Source: Cololabis saira (Eukaryota > Chordata > Actinopteri > Beloniformes > Belonidae). From it: a DNA stretch of 64,000 nucleotides. Position 1 is the first letter of the stretch; each line of letters opens with the position of its first letter. Location: assembly GCF_033807715.1 (NCBI RefSeq), contig NC_084599.1:30030125-30094124 (forward strand), in the 5' to 3' direction. Below, in pieces: positions 44,140 to 60,071 of the stretch. The notes under the pieces were generated by a model. The model was not told where the DNA came from. It was given only the letters and a program-made list of their open reading frames with translations, and did not search any database. A program made the translations under genes and the position numbers.

Positions 44140-46340
44140 GGGTGTAAAAATTAAATAAGGGCCTAATAAAAAAAATGATGGATTCAGTTTGCAGAGTTTT
44201 TGTTCCTATGGTCTGTATTTCATGGTGCTGCCTCATTGGGCCTTGTTGTCTTTAGCTAGATTGGCTGATAGTAGAGTTGTAGAAAAAGTAAAACTCCTAG
44301 ACAGAATTAGCATCTCATTGCTCCTCATTAAAGGAGTTTGAAAGTTTATTAATCCATGTCTGGAACATTAGAAACCCAAGGACTCAGTTTTATTAGAGTA
44401 TAGTTTATATTTTTTCACTGACACTTGACTCTTTGGCTGTACTTTGCCAAGTGTTAAAAGCAAAATGTTTGTCTTTCTGCAAAGTCAGTTTACAGGTATT
44501 AGCTGGGCATTAATTGACAATTCATCACAATTGGTATCAAGTTAAAGATACAGTAATAGCTTTTAATGTGTGGAGTTTTGCCCTTTAAAATGTACGTATG
44601 TGATTTACTGTTGATAGAGCTCAGCTTGTGGAGTGTCAATGTTTAAAGGAATAGTCATTTTGGAAACACAAGATTAAACTTTGTTCAGTAATCTATCATC
44701 TTATGTATGGATTTTTAATTGTAATCTAACAAGAATATAGACGAGAATTATTAAAATTCACACCAGTATTCCAACCATTTACCTCAGATTTAACAATTTA
44801 GATATGTTGCAAAGTGTCATTAATGGTTCATGCTTACATGATAGTGTATCTAAGTTTACAACTGAGCAGTTGTTTGGAGATATGAAAAGGAAACATTTTT
44901 TCAGCATGTTTTGAATGTACCAATGATTGGTTGCTATATAACATAATAAGTGTAAGTTTATTTCCTTTAACTTAAATGTCAAAGATCCTGTCTTTTAATT
45001 GCTGTATGTTTACTGGAAAAGAAGCTAAAGTAATTGCATATTTGGACAAAATGCTGCAGATATGGATGGAACACCTTTCCCTTCAATATGCCTCTGCTCA
45101 AAATCTGCTTTACAATATTCTTGTAGGCATTTAGTGTCTATAATTTTTTTTTAAATCCTCAGTTTAGCATGTCTCCAAAAACATCTCAATAAAACAATAT
45201 TTTTTTTGCAGCAGGCCTTTCAGGCAAAGTTGATTTTAAAGTACACTGAGAGAGGATGAGGAAGTTTTTGAGGGGGTGTCGGAGTGATGCAGGCAAGGTC
45301 AGTGGAGTTGTGTTTCTATTGGCTGCCTGTGAGCCTTGTGGATGTGGCCTCATGTGTTCTATTCAGCGTTTAGCCTTGAGCTGAGATGCTACACACATGA
45401 GGTGTGGGGAAAAGAAAGAAAGGGGAAAAAAACATATTCAATGTGATAACCGCCACCTGGAACAGATGCATGAATAAATGTACCACACAACCCTTTAATT
45501 TCTCCATAAATCATATAAAGAACACATGAGAATAAAGATATGTGGCAAGGGGAGAAAACAACTCAAATGTTTGGAACACCAAAACATACAAAACTCTGTT
45601 TTGGTGTCTTGCCGAAAGGGAGTGTTGCATGTATCTAACACATCAGACAAAAATCTGTTTGTATGTCGTCAGCTTGGTTGAGATCTGCTCTATGTAAAGA
45701 TTAAAGCATATGAGTGAAGAAATACCTGTATTTGTATTTGATTCTACATGTTTTTATCCCAGCAGTTTTTCTACCTTTGCTGCCCTTTTTTCCCGATACA
45801 CTTCACATATCAGTGGAACCTTTTAATGTAGTTTATCATACAACTTTTAAATGTTGCACCATAGCTATCAGAAACCACACGCAAGACTATTTTCTGCACT
45901 GTTTACACATACTTTAGGTGATTTGGAAAATGAAAACCCAGGAATACACTGTGAGGCTCTGTCCATGGTGCTGAAAACAAGGCGGACCCCATCCAGACAA
46001 TGAGTGGATATGGAGCCAGTATGTTGCACAAAGATCATTATAAAGATTGTCTTCTACGGAGTCAACACCAGTGATGCTTCATCTGGCGTTTACAGTCTGG
46101 TTGCTGCAAATGTGAAATCTTTAGTTTGCTGCTCTTCATTATGAATTTTATCAAGAACAAAGTTGTCACAGATATGTCATGACGGGCAGGAGGGCATTGG
46201 TTGACTTTTGTCCGTCTGAATTGGTGAACTTGACATTAATTGTTAGATGTGAGTGTTTGCCTCACAATAACTTTTTCACAATTACAAAATAAATATATAA
46301 AATAACTATGAATGAATAGGTGGTATTTTTCTGATATTTT
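44140..46340. other. Intergenic, no gene seen
   Basis: AT-rich, no recognised repeats or exons. Confidence 0.45.
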
Positions 46341-46349
46341 CTGTTGATC

Positions 46350-46768
46350 TTAACCGTGGCTGAAATGAGTTTCCTCTGAAGGATAGCTGTACTCTCCCTT
46401 AGATATGAGGTTAAGAGCTACGCCATTCGGGAGTAGAGTAGAGTGGAGTCTCCTCCTTCACATTGACAGAAGCCAGTTGAGGTGGTTTAGGCATCTGGTT
46501 GGGATGCCTCCTGGAAGCTAAATGTGTATTGAGCATGTCCAAATGAGTGGTATATGTTGTATAGGTTTTTCTGAGTGGAGGCCCTGGGGAAGATGTAGTA
46601 TATATTGGAGAGATTATGTCACTTGGCTGCTGCGGAACATCTTGATATTCCATCGGAAGAGCTGGAGGATGTGGCCGTTGTCAGCAAGGACTAGGTCTCT
46701 TTGCTAAGGCTGCTGCCCACATGACTTGGATTCGTGGAAGATAATGAGTCGATGGATGGATGGATAAC
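46350..46768 (+). mobile_element. Old 5'-truncated Rex3 3' end
   Basis: Reads like a decayed copy of the Rex3 at 35,917-36,300: 'gaaatgagtttcctctgaag', 'cctccttcacattgacagaa', 'gatgcctcctggaagct', 'catcggaagagctggaggat' and a remnant (GATG)n tail at 46,751-46,765. Much more diverged than the 33 kb copy, so inserted earlier. Confidence 0.85.
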
Positions 46769-46769
46769 A

Positions 46770-49895
<3,126 letters not shown>

Positions 49896-50579
49896 TAGCC
49901 AAGTCACCAAACCATGCCAGTCTGATGTGATTAATCACACTCTATTTTAGCACCCTCATTTGTCTCACAATGCAGCATTTTACAGGAAGTTAACAAAGGT
50001 TTTTATTACCTCATGAAATAAATCAACATCACCACCTGGCTGTTTGGAAAGAATAGTATTATTTGGCCAATGTGAAGAACTGTCAGTTCAGCATCAGAGC
50101 GGCTATCTGGAAATCTGTCGCCCTACTAATAGTTTTTGTGTTTCACTTGGCTGAAATGTGTTTTTGTGTGCACGGATCCCCTGCTGGTCTGTTTCAAGCA
50201 GACACTTCAGAAGATAGTCAGCTTGGATAATGGATCGTTTCTCTCCAGAAAATGTCTAAAGAGGGCTCCTGAAATGACAAATGATTGTAGCCGAAAACAT
50301 GCACAGACACATGCAGAGAAGAAATGTATTCATTAGAAATTATATGTAGAAGTCATGGAGTGATGTGTTGGCTTTTAGCAGAGGTAAAGGTTGGGATGGG
50401 AATTTGTTTTTTGTGCATAACATACAAAAACACAGAACTTTCGTTCATTCTGTCTGTTGTGCGATGGGGATAATGTCCAAAATATAGCTTTTAGTCATTT
50501 TGTTTTGTATTTTATATATTTTTACATAAAAAAAAGTCCAATCCAATAATCAATATTTAATCATGTGAAAATACCTGTA

Positions 50580-51310
50580 AAGATGTGAATAATTATTTGG
50601 CGTGGACAGGGCCACATTAACACTGCTGACATACAAAGATACTCGAGAAGTATTTTTCTTTTTAAATAATGGCCGCAGTCGGCTTTTGTGTTGTAATTTG
50701 TCTCTGTGATGTTGGTATCACATAACTGTACTGTCATATTTAAAAGGTAAAAGCTCCCTGCAGGATTTTGTCTTTTTCCTCGGATAGAGGTATCATATCA
50801 AAATGACAGCCGCTCCATTTAATGTCCTTTAATGTCATTTAAATCTCCAACTGTTGTGTGCAGACTGATAATCTTCCTCTTTGTGATCTGTAGACTAATG
50901 AGACCTCTCCTCTCTGCCTCTCTGTGGTGTAGTCTCCATCCTAATTTCTTAATGCTGAAACACAAAGAATTGGCTGCAATGTGGCCTCTGTGGAGATCCG
51001 CACTGACCGTGATTTGATTGAATAAAGGGAAAAAAAGACAGGGTGAAAGAAGGGGGTGGAGGGGGAGTCGCAAAAATAGAGGCAGAGTGAGAAACAGCGG
51101 CAGTGGCGAGCGTTTTTTAAGGCAGCATTGATGAAAGGCTATCATTTTAGCCAATTAAATGGATGTAGGAAGGGATAGAGGCTTAATTTTCCTCTAACAG
51201 GTTGCACCTTTGCATACATGGAAGAAAAAAAAATAATGAACAGATTTTTTCTCTTTTCTGCTCACCTCCACAGAGGTGTCGTATGCGTGATTAGTACAGA
51301 GAGGAAAATC
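50580..51310. promoter_or_regulatory. Candidate conserved noncoding element cluster
   Basis: Non-repetitive with balanced composition: 'gcagactgataatcttcctc', 'ctgtagactaatgagacctc', 'cctaatttcttaatgctgaa', and at 51,126-51,185 'gcattgatgaaaggctatca' with agccaattaaatgg and cttaattttcc. Homeodomain-type TAAT cores are dense. Texture and context only. Confidence 0.35.
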
Positions 51311-51319
51311 TGAAATAAC

Positions 51320-51835
51320 ATGTAATACTAGATGAGAGGAGGAAGACCTTTAGAGGAGAGTGTGGAGAACTGTGTCATCTGCTATCCGACTAACATCGCA
51401 GCTCATCCTAAAGGTTAAAGCACAGCCTTGGCTGAGATGCATGAATTCAGAAATGAATAAACAGATAAAACACGTCCTGTGGGAATTCACAGTTTTTTTC
51501 TACAATATATTTTTGTCTGCAAAATAAAATCTTTGCCTAAATCTAATTCTTCAGAGTTGCTCAAGGAAGCAAAAATGATAAAACTGATTGATGAATAAAT
51601 TAATACTCTGATCTGATCTAAAAAATTAGGTGAATCTAACCTCGAATTAACAATTACACGAAAAGTTACACCATGTTATTATTTCCTGAATAACAATGAA
51701 ACCAAAATTTAGAACCAGAGTTTCATAACTAAGTACAAACCTACTGTTTTCTGTAGAAAGTAAGAGAGTAAATAGCAATGAATCAAATGCACAAAAAAGC
51801 TGATTGATTATCAGAAAGTGTGAACAACTCTAAAA
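51320..51835. other. Intergenic, no gene seen
   Basis: AT-rich spacer between the element cluster and the Tc1-like remnant. Confidence 0.5.
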
Positions 51836-51839
51836 ACAA

Positions 51840-52690
51840 ATGCTTCACTGGAGCATTTAGGTTTGTTAACAAGGCAATGCAATGCAAACAAGGAAATGCA
51901 CCATTAAAAAAGTTAAAGAAGCAATGTTGCTGCTTAGGAGTCTGGGAAGTGCTGTAATGCCGTTTCCAGACACTTCACAGACATCATTCTACAGATGGAA
52001 AGATTATTATCAACTGGAAAACATTCATGAGATTTGCACCAGGAGTGGATGTCCCAGCAAGGTCACTTCAAAGTCAGAGTCTGTATGCTTGAGAAACTGT
52101 GAGAAAACAAATGAATGAAATCTTCGGGGTGGTTGCCATGAACAGCCTCTTCTCTCTAAAAGTAACATGGTTTCACGTTTACAGAGTTGCATTCTGAAAG
52201 AACCCCAACACCTTCTTTAGACAGACAAACAAAGAAAACCCAACAAGATCCTGGCCAGTAAAGCAGCAAGCCGTGTATCAACATATCAGCACAAATACTG
52301 TGCATTTTTGCAATTATTGGGGCAGCTATGAACTCCTTTGTATACTACTGTATACAGTACATGGTAATGTAGCAGGATAATGATCTCACGAACACCATCA
52401 AATAAATCTACTTTAAAGAAAGAAAAGAGGAAAAGCATCACTGTGGCCCCGTCAAAGTCCAGACCTCCAGCTGTTTGAAATGTTGTGGACCTTAGGAAGA
52501 CTGCACGTAAATGAATACCCACAAACCTCCATGAACTGAAGCAACACTGGGGTCTGAGCCAAGAATCCTCCATAACAGCGTTAGAAACTGATCATGTCAC
52601 ATAGAAAAAATGATAACTTCCAGTTATAGCTGCTAAAGAACCAAGCTATTGAATCATGGGGTGTACTTAGTTTTTACCCACACTGCTTCT
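51840..52690 (+). mobile_element. Decayed Tc1/mariner-like transposon, internally deleted
   Basis: 5' part has 'gctgtaatgccgtttccaga', 'cattctacagatggaaagat' and 'aggagtggatgtcccagcaa'; 3' part has 'cccacaaacctccatgaact', gaagcaacactgggg and 'gaatcatggggtgtacttag'. These phrases are familiar from fish Tc1-like elements. A degenerate helix-turn-helix-like N-terminal frame survives (51882-52118). The catalytic middle is missing. Confidence 0.55.
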
Positions 52691-52699
52691 AAATTTTGT

Positions 52700-53590
52700 C
52701 CTGATAAATACATGATACAGAGTAATATTTGTAGTTATTCATTTAATCATTTGATAGTTTAAAAAAATGTAGCCTTCAATTTTATTTGTAACTATTATCT
52801 ACTTAAGAGGTTCAGTCATTTTTGTTGTGGTTTCTTCGTATCTAAATCATTGTGCTTGTCATTCATCAGGCCTGAAATGATTAACTTTGTCCAATCTTTC
52901 TCTATTTTTTTCTCTCTCAATGCTCTGGCTCTTCACATTCTTTATTTTTCTTTTCTGCTACAACACACAAGTACCGTCTCAAGTCTTCAATTATCAAGTA
53001 GAGTCTGATCGGTTATCAATTTTATTTTGCAACTGATTTTATTTTGTGTAAATGGAAAAAAAAACAAACATAAGAACCGTTTTCTTTTCAACACCTCTTT
53101 AAAAAATAAATAAATAATGAGCAGATTCCATGACATTTTTTAACCCATTTCATTTATGTTTTCTCCAGTTTGTCCAAAAGCTATAGGTTTTAGTCACAAA
53201 CGCTGCGTCACATGCTCCTATATGGCCCTTACTAAGTCTTACCATACTTATCAAGAAACAGTACAAGGGAAAACAATCCCCAACAAATGTAGTGTTCATT
53301 TGATTTTTTTTTTTAAACTTTAAGTATCTGTATATAAAGGAGTCACTGAGCTGGGACTTGAGTGTCATTTTAGAAAAGGAATGAAAAAGGTAATAAAAAC
53401 ACAAAACTGTAATGCAACATTGCTCCCATCCTTTATGAGATGTGACACACTTTATTATTTTCTGTGGAAACTGGTAATTGTATAACGATGTTATATCAAT
53501 GTTAGATAATTGGATTAGAGCGGAATACATTTAGGTGTAGTTAAGCCTAATCCAAAGTGTATTAAATGATTTCTGATATCCACCTGCTTG
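52700..53590. other. Intergenic, no gene seen
   Basis: AT-rich. The minus-strand frame at 53530-53150 has no family features. Confidence 0.45.
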
Positions 53591-53699
53591 GTGATTTAGT
53601 AATGTAAGAATGCACGGCCCAAAATCAGGTCTGTAAACACACAGACACATACACACAAACACACACACACTCAAACACAACATGAGTGTCCTCATACAC

Positions 53700-54360
53700 A
53701 TTTAATGTATTACTCACAGATCAAATACAGGCTTCCCACATAGTTTTCTCCCCAGAGAGAGCGACTGTGTGTTATTAACCCCAGCAGCGCTGCTGCTTGT
53801 CTGTCGGCATTAACCCCATTATCCTCTCCTCTTTTACCCCCCTCTCTTCTCCTCTTCTCTCCTCCTTCTCTCCAGCATCAGTAATGAAGTTCAATAGGTG
53901 CAGTTTTCCTCTCTCACATGCGCTTATTCTTTCCTCATTTACCAGCTCCCTCCATCTCTCTACAGTTGGCAGTGGCAGAGGTTAGACAAGCACACTGTGT
54001 CTCTCCATCCACCCCTCCCTTCCCGCACCAGGTCCCAGAGGTGCTTTCTGCTTAACAAGCCTGGATATCTGTTTCCTAAAATCAATCGTCTGTCTTAAAC
54101 GAACATCCCTGGCCATCTGCTGCGGGGCTGACACACACATATACATGCAGCCAACGCGCACACACACACACTTTTCAATGCCTTTGCCGCACAGGGCTTT
54201 TAATCACAATATTTGTCGAGCAGGCTCCTCAAGGGCCCCTGACAGGCAGTGCTGTGGCCGCCTAAGGCCCCTCAAGCTGGCTGTCTGGGGGCCTCGCTCC
54301 TGGCCCCACTCCCTCCCTCCCGTTTTCTCTCTCTCACCCTATGTTTGCTTTTTAGTTTGA
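53700..54360. promoter_or_regulatory. Possible conserved noncoding element with pyrimidine-rich tract
   Basis: 'gttattaaccccagcagcgc', 'cattaaccccattatcctct' and 'gggcttttaatcacaatatt' flank a CT-rich stretch (53,820-53,880). Includes ATTGTG/CACAAT SOX-like cores. Texture only. Confidence 0.25.
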
Positions 54361-54845
54361 TTAATCTCTAAATCTGTGTGACACATGGTTGAGGCTCCGA
54401 GGCTCTGCCAGGGAGCTGTGAACATGTGTGCGAATATGTGTAAGTGTGTATCTGGAAAAAGTGAAGTGCACATCTAATCCTTTTAGCGAGCTGTTAGGAT
54501 TGTGTTTGGATGGCAACAGTAGCACCAGAAGAGGGGACAGTGATAATCTCACGTCTGTAAGACGCGCTCGCCCGTTTTTAACCATTTGACCTACCGAATT
54601 ATTGACTTTCAGACTTGACATGCCAGTCTAAAACTTAGTGGTCATTTGTCCAGCGCAAAACTTTGGTGAAGATTAAGGCATCCGGTAGCAGATAAAATAT
54701 CCCGATATATATAAACAGTAATTAAAAAAAAAGTTGAAACCGTACTTGTAGACCACAAGGGAGGCCCGTCAAATGTATATCCAATATTTATTATATTCAA
54801 CTAAGTAGTTAAAAATAGACTTTGCTTTGTTAAACCGATACAAAG

Positions 54846-54968
54846 CATCCATCCATCCATCCATCCATCCATCCATCCATCCATCCATCCATCCATCCAT
54901 CCATCCATCCATCCATCCATCCATCCATCCATCCATCCATCCATCCATCCATCCATCCATCCATCCAT
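54846..54968. repeat. (CATC)n microsatellite, about 123 bp
   Basis: Perfect array between 'taaaccgatacaaag' and 'aatataacaaattc'. Could be the tail of a minus-strand Rex3 copy, but no Rex3 body is attached. Confidence 0.97.
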
Positions 54969-54969
54969 A

Positions 54970-55871
54970 ATATAACAAATTCTTAATTTTGACTCTGTTA
55001 TTACATTTCTGTTCTATTTATTCAATAATAATTCACTCAGAAACAAAAAAACCCCAAACTGAATAAAAAATTAAATTAAAGACAAGCAGACGGTGTGAGG
55101 GTTGTGTTGCTACTAGAAAGGATTGTGATGGACAAAACTTTGAAATGAGGATGAGCAGGCTAGTTCACACAAGTTTGCATTCTTTACTCTCACTCAAAGG
55201 TAAACGTAAGTTACTGTTTGGGAGATGTTTGGCTACTTATGGGAAGATTTCCAGAAAAAAAGTCTACCTTGCTTATTATATCTTATATTAATGGAATGGA
55301 ATTGAAAGGATTTTATTAATAACAATGGTGTTATTGAGTTTTTACCATCAGCACAACTGGCTTCCATTTCCAAAGGGAAGAACAGCTCAATGACCTAAGA
55401 TTGCTATTGCTCTATTTCCACTTCAAGTCAACTTCCACCTATAGTGCAGCTACAAAGGGTCAGTCATGTCACCGTTGCATTCAAAAGTAAATGGCTTAAA
55501 ATATGTCCATTTATGTCTCGTTGATGTCTCCATGCACCGTCAGCATCCACTGGCATCTATAGAGGAATTGATAAGTTTACAGGGGTACAGTCACTCGTGC
55601 CACTTTTGCCATTGCTGTTTTTTTTTTACAGAGGCAAATAACGGCAAATAACAACAACCTCTTGACCAATATGCAGTAGCCTGACAAGTAAGAGGTACTG
55701 GGTGGCTGTGTTAAATGAACGTTGCATTTCTATATTTCTCACATGTGTGCAATACCATTGGCTGGCGTCAAGTCACCAGTAATATCACGCAAAACTTTAA
55801 AGGATCAGTGCACATCACCTTGTGGCTTTTGTGGGGTCATAAAAGGTCCTTGATGACCCTCACAAACTCGC
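54970..55871. other. Intergenic, no gene seen
   Basis: AT-rich, no recognisable features. Confidence 0.5.
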
Positions 55872-56404
55872 TTTAAAGGAGCCGTCTGTAAGAAATGGTC
55901 AAAACTGGTACTGCAGTCACTTTCAAAATATTGTTGAGCGGCGTGTACCCTCCCCCTCCTCCCCCCGACCAGAGGTTGCCAGGTAGGCTGCAGAATGCAG
56001 CAGGAACGTAGGCTGCCATGGCTGCGATAATTAGAGCCGAGCTGGCAACCCGGATGCCGAAACAATACTGACTTGGTGATTGGGAGATAGGTGGAGGGTG
56101 GAGCTTCAGAAACAATACTGACTTGGTGATTGGGAGATAGGTGGAGGGTGGAGCTTCAGAAACAATACTGACTTGGTGATTGGGAGATAGGTGGAGGGTG
56201 GAGCTTCAGGCCAAAACAAAAAATGACAACATAAACATCAGTTGAGGGCTGCAACTCCTCTTTTTAAACTGGAATATCCTGGCTTGAGTGCTGTTGTCAG
56301 TGACATAAGTATTTGAAATGAACATGATTTTTAAATGTCTGTTGACATATTGGGGTCATTTTATGATTCGTTTTATTATTGCTCTTACATACAGCTCCTT
56401 TAAA
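55872..56404. mobile_element. MITE with terminal inverted repeats
   Basis: Left end TTTAAAGGAGCCGTCTGTAA, right end read inward TTTAAAGGAGCTGTATGTAA (18 of 20 identical). 533 bases, no transposase. Contains the 3 x 50 bp repeat. Target duplication unclear. Confidence 0.8.
56060..56209. repeat. Perfect 3 x 50 bp tandem repeat inside MITE
   Basis: Three copies of a 50-base unit starting aaacaatactgacttggtga and ending gtggagcttcag, with no differences between copies, which implies recent expansion. Confidence 0.97.
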
Positions 56405-58430
56405 TTAGTCAAACCCAAATTTCCCAAACCAGTCAAATGGTTTGGGAAAATAATTGTTGGGCTGGTCACGTGTTAGACACATCTTTTGCGTCTTAACCGG
56501 CCTGGAATAACTGAGATAAACAAAACAACTATTCTGAAAGTGCTGAAGATGAATCAAATGCACAAAATCAAACAGAGAAAGCAGCAGAAATTTTAAGAAA
56601 AAGAGCTGACCTTTGACTAATGTGACGGAGGCAATACATTCCTGACAAGTGCATCATTTTTCTTTAAATTGGTTGGTTTATTTTTTATTGTATCTGAACA
56701 AGAAGCACTGTTGGTACACTGGGTTCATTCTCTGCTCAAGTTAGATTTCTCTAAAACTCTGAACCTGGACAAATGACAGCCACTTTGTCATGGCTTTCAT
56801 CAATAAGACTATTTGGTTTATCCAGTAATAAGAGTAAAAATAGTGTGTTAAGGAATTAATTGAACAGCTTCATATTCATGACACAGAAATGGTCGAATTC
56901 CATGATACCGCATCTGAACTCTTGCCAACCGGCACAGTTGGCATCACCTTTTAAAGCCCTGTATCTTTTCAGCCTCAGATTCCTCCCCCTCCCTGAAGTC
57001 TCTATTGTATTCTCGTATTCCCTCACCCAACCCCCCTTCAGTAATTACAGCCAAAGTCAAAACACGGTCCCGTCAATCAAACACTCAACTGTCACTTTCT
57101 TTGCTTTGTGTCCCACATCACAGCCTGTCTGTTCCTGTCTGTCTCTGCAGGCTGGGCTGTCACAGCGTCGCAGTATTGCTCTGCATGTATTCAGCTTTGT
57201 GATTGGGCCCGTTTGCATTTTTGTGCATGCTCATTGAGCAATGAGCCTTGATACTTTAGCTTTCTCCCCAGCTTGTGTGGCAAAGTGAAGCCCTGCACAT
57301 CCCAGAATGTCTCTTCCTTTCACACAGATAACCATGCTGTGGATTTTGAGTGTGTGTCAAACAGTCAGTTAAAATACCTGGACAGACATCGAGGTGGTAA
57401 AGCCTTTTACACTGACAAGGCCACTTTAAATCATCCTCTCTATCTGCTGTTTTGGCTTGGGTGGAAATAAATTAAATCTAAAAGGGATGATTTAAAGTTG
57501 ACCTACGATGAATGATTGACAGCTTTGTCATCCTCCCCGAAACCCGCCCTCTGAACACTAAAATGGACAATAAGACTATTTGTTGACCTGTCATTTATCT
57601 CAGAAAATCTTCTCTGTCTCAAGAATGGAAAGGCTAAAAAGATGCCTGTAAAGTAATGTCTATTATTCAGCTTGTAGTCACAGGAGTTTCTGTGAATTTA
57701 GTGTGACAGCATTTTTAAATATTGCAGTAATTAGTTATATTTAAAAAAAAAAAAAAATGTTGTTTTATTTTATACTTGGCATGTTCCAAACAGTTGTTTA
57801 TTTCACTTCACAGTTCACAGTTTATTTTCTGATATTGAAAACCAAACTGTTGATTGTTACAAGGTTGTTTGCAGAGGTTCTTTGTATTTATTTGTGTACT
57901 TAAAAAGAAAATGTTGCTTTTACATCGGGTTTACCTGCTGTAAATCCAAACATTACAAATCACATTCAAAACTGTATGTTGAGACAAAAGGGCTTAAAAT
58001 TACATTCATAGAAAAGGTCAATGTTTGTCTAAACGGAGGGATTTTCAACCCAATCTCACGTCAAAATGTGACCATGGCAAACTTTGCTCATGTACTTTTT
58101 TTTTTTTTTTAATGGAATGGGCCACAAAAATACCAAACATTTTTTCCTGTGCAAAGAAAAAAAAAAGAAAAAAAATTGGGAAACATTACAGACTGGTTTG
58201 AGAACAAGTCAAATACAGAAATTATTTTTGTTGTCATGGTTTGACTTTAAAAGTTTGATTAGTTTGAGACAACAAATGTGCTTGGTTAGTTTTAGAAACA
58301 AAGAGTAGAAAAAGAAAAAAACATCCAAAATTAAAGAGGCTTTCTTTAACTAATACACTTCATATATTTTTTTACCTTCAATTCTTTAATATTTAATAGT
58401 TTTTCTCATCTCAAAGTAGAAGTACAACTT
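56405..58430. other. Intergenic, no gene seen
   Basis: AT-rich. 57,110-57,290 has acceptor-like tracts (ctgtctgtctctgcag) but no convincing exon. A-run at 57,742. Confidence 0.4.
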
Positions 58431-58899
58431 TAAACGTCCATGCATGATTCATGCTTCTATGTAGCAACCACACACAAAGCCTATAGTGGACAAAAGTTGT
58501 TTGCATTTATCCTCGTTGCCTGTTGTTGTCTTTTGGCGGTGCAAATTATATTCTGCAGCACTGTAGTTTGCAGTGCTGAGTTTCCTTGCTAGCATCGTAT
58601 ATGTTGCTCAGAGATAGTAACGGAGCAAAAAAAGCAGATTTGACATGAGTTGGAGCTGATAAATGTTGAGCATCAACAGTTTTTACTGGCATTGCAGTGA
58701 GCCCTCTTTCTGCCCGGCATGAAAACAATGAGGAGATAGTGTTGGGAAATACAAAAAGGAACAATGCCAGTCCCATTTGTTGCAGTCTGCATGCATGTCA
58801 GGGGCACATTGTAACTTACAGCAAAGGGTTCCCCACTATGGCACAGATATGCCATCATTTCAACGCTGAAGGATAAATCAGACTGGAGTCTTGCTGTGT

Positions 58900-59720
58900 G
58901 AGGAGAGAGGACACTTCCAGATTTCCGCCTAATACGTGTACAAACACACACTGATGCACACACTTAAACGATTGAACGAAGGGGCTAAGGGCTAATAGGG
59001 TTAATTGTCATGTAAAACCATCACTGCAGTCAACTTCACAGCCAATCACTCAAAATCTCTCTGTCACGCAAACACACACACACACACATACACGCAGTGA
59101 TATATTTACAAATACTCCCATGGGATCCTGCCTTGCCCAGATGGCTTTTTTCCCGGTGACTCTGAGCTCTTCTGTTTGTGTGTATGTGTGTGTGTGTGTG
59201 TGTGTTTTGTCAGTGAGAAGCAAATGTGTGAGATCCTGGCAGGCCACAAGAGGCTTTGCAGTGAACACGGCACATCTTCTCCGTCTAATTAATTTACTAT
59301 TATATAGCACCTGTTTCAGCCAAGATAGAGCCGAGGGCAGACACACATACACATACCGAACAGACACAAGCTGATGAAATGGAGAGGTAGTGGGGGAGGT
59401 GGGGCAGAGATGCGGGGATGGACAGAGTAGAGAAAATAAAAGCTGCAGAGGTAGGGAGGGCGTGAAGAAAGAGGAGAGAAAGGGGGTGAGGGAAGAATGG
59501 AGGGAGAATGAAAAGGGAGGCGATGGTAGAAATGAGCAGAGCAGGGAAGGGGGTGGGGAGGAGGGTGGGGGGCGGTAATAAATTGGTTTTGAACTGATTA
59601 TATTAAGCCGATCCTTTGATCGTGTTTAAGGTCTTAAAATGGAAATATGTTTTCTCTGATTGGGGGAGGATGGGAACTGGTCCTGGGCGAGGGGGCAGCT
59701 CATTACGTTTCAGCTCTAGA
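58900..59720. promoter_or_regulatory. Possible conserved noncoding elements around a purine-rich tract
   Basis: 'ctccgtctaattaatttact' at 59,280 and, at 59,570-59,700, 'gcggtaataaattggttttg', 'ttaagccgatcctttgatcg' and 'gggggcagctcattacgttt' look like developmental element sequence. Between them lies a simple G/A-rich tract (59,380-59,575). Texture only. Confidence 0.25.
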
Positions 59721-60071
59721 GAAGAATCACACGAGTTAACACACAAGTTAAAGACAATCCTAATCACATTTATTATATGAATATAAACATCGCACTCTTA
59801 AACCCTCAGTCAGTTTATGTCTTGACTGTGTTTGATAGAGTCCTTTGTCTGTGATTGCCTTCCTTTAACTTGTGTCCCTTCTGTAAAGCCATTTAATAAC
59901 TATTTACTTTTGACCTCTAACCTTAAAAAAGAGTTTTGAAACATTTTGAAGCTATAAACTATACCCTGGGAATTTAACAATCACTGTATATATATTTATA
60001 TATAATCCACTCAAGAAACTGGACATTTGGTTGTGTTGTTGCAGTCTTGTAAAACATCATCAGCCAAAGCC

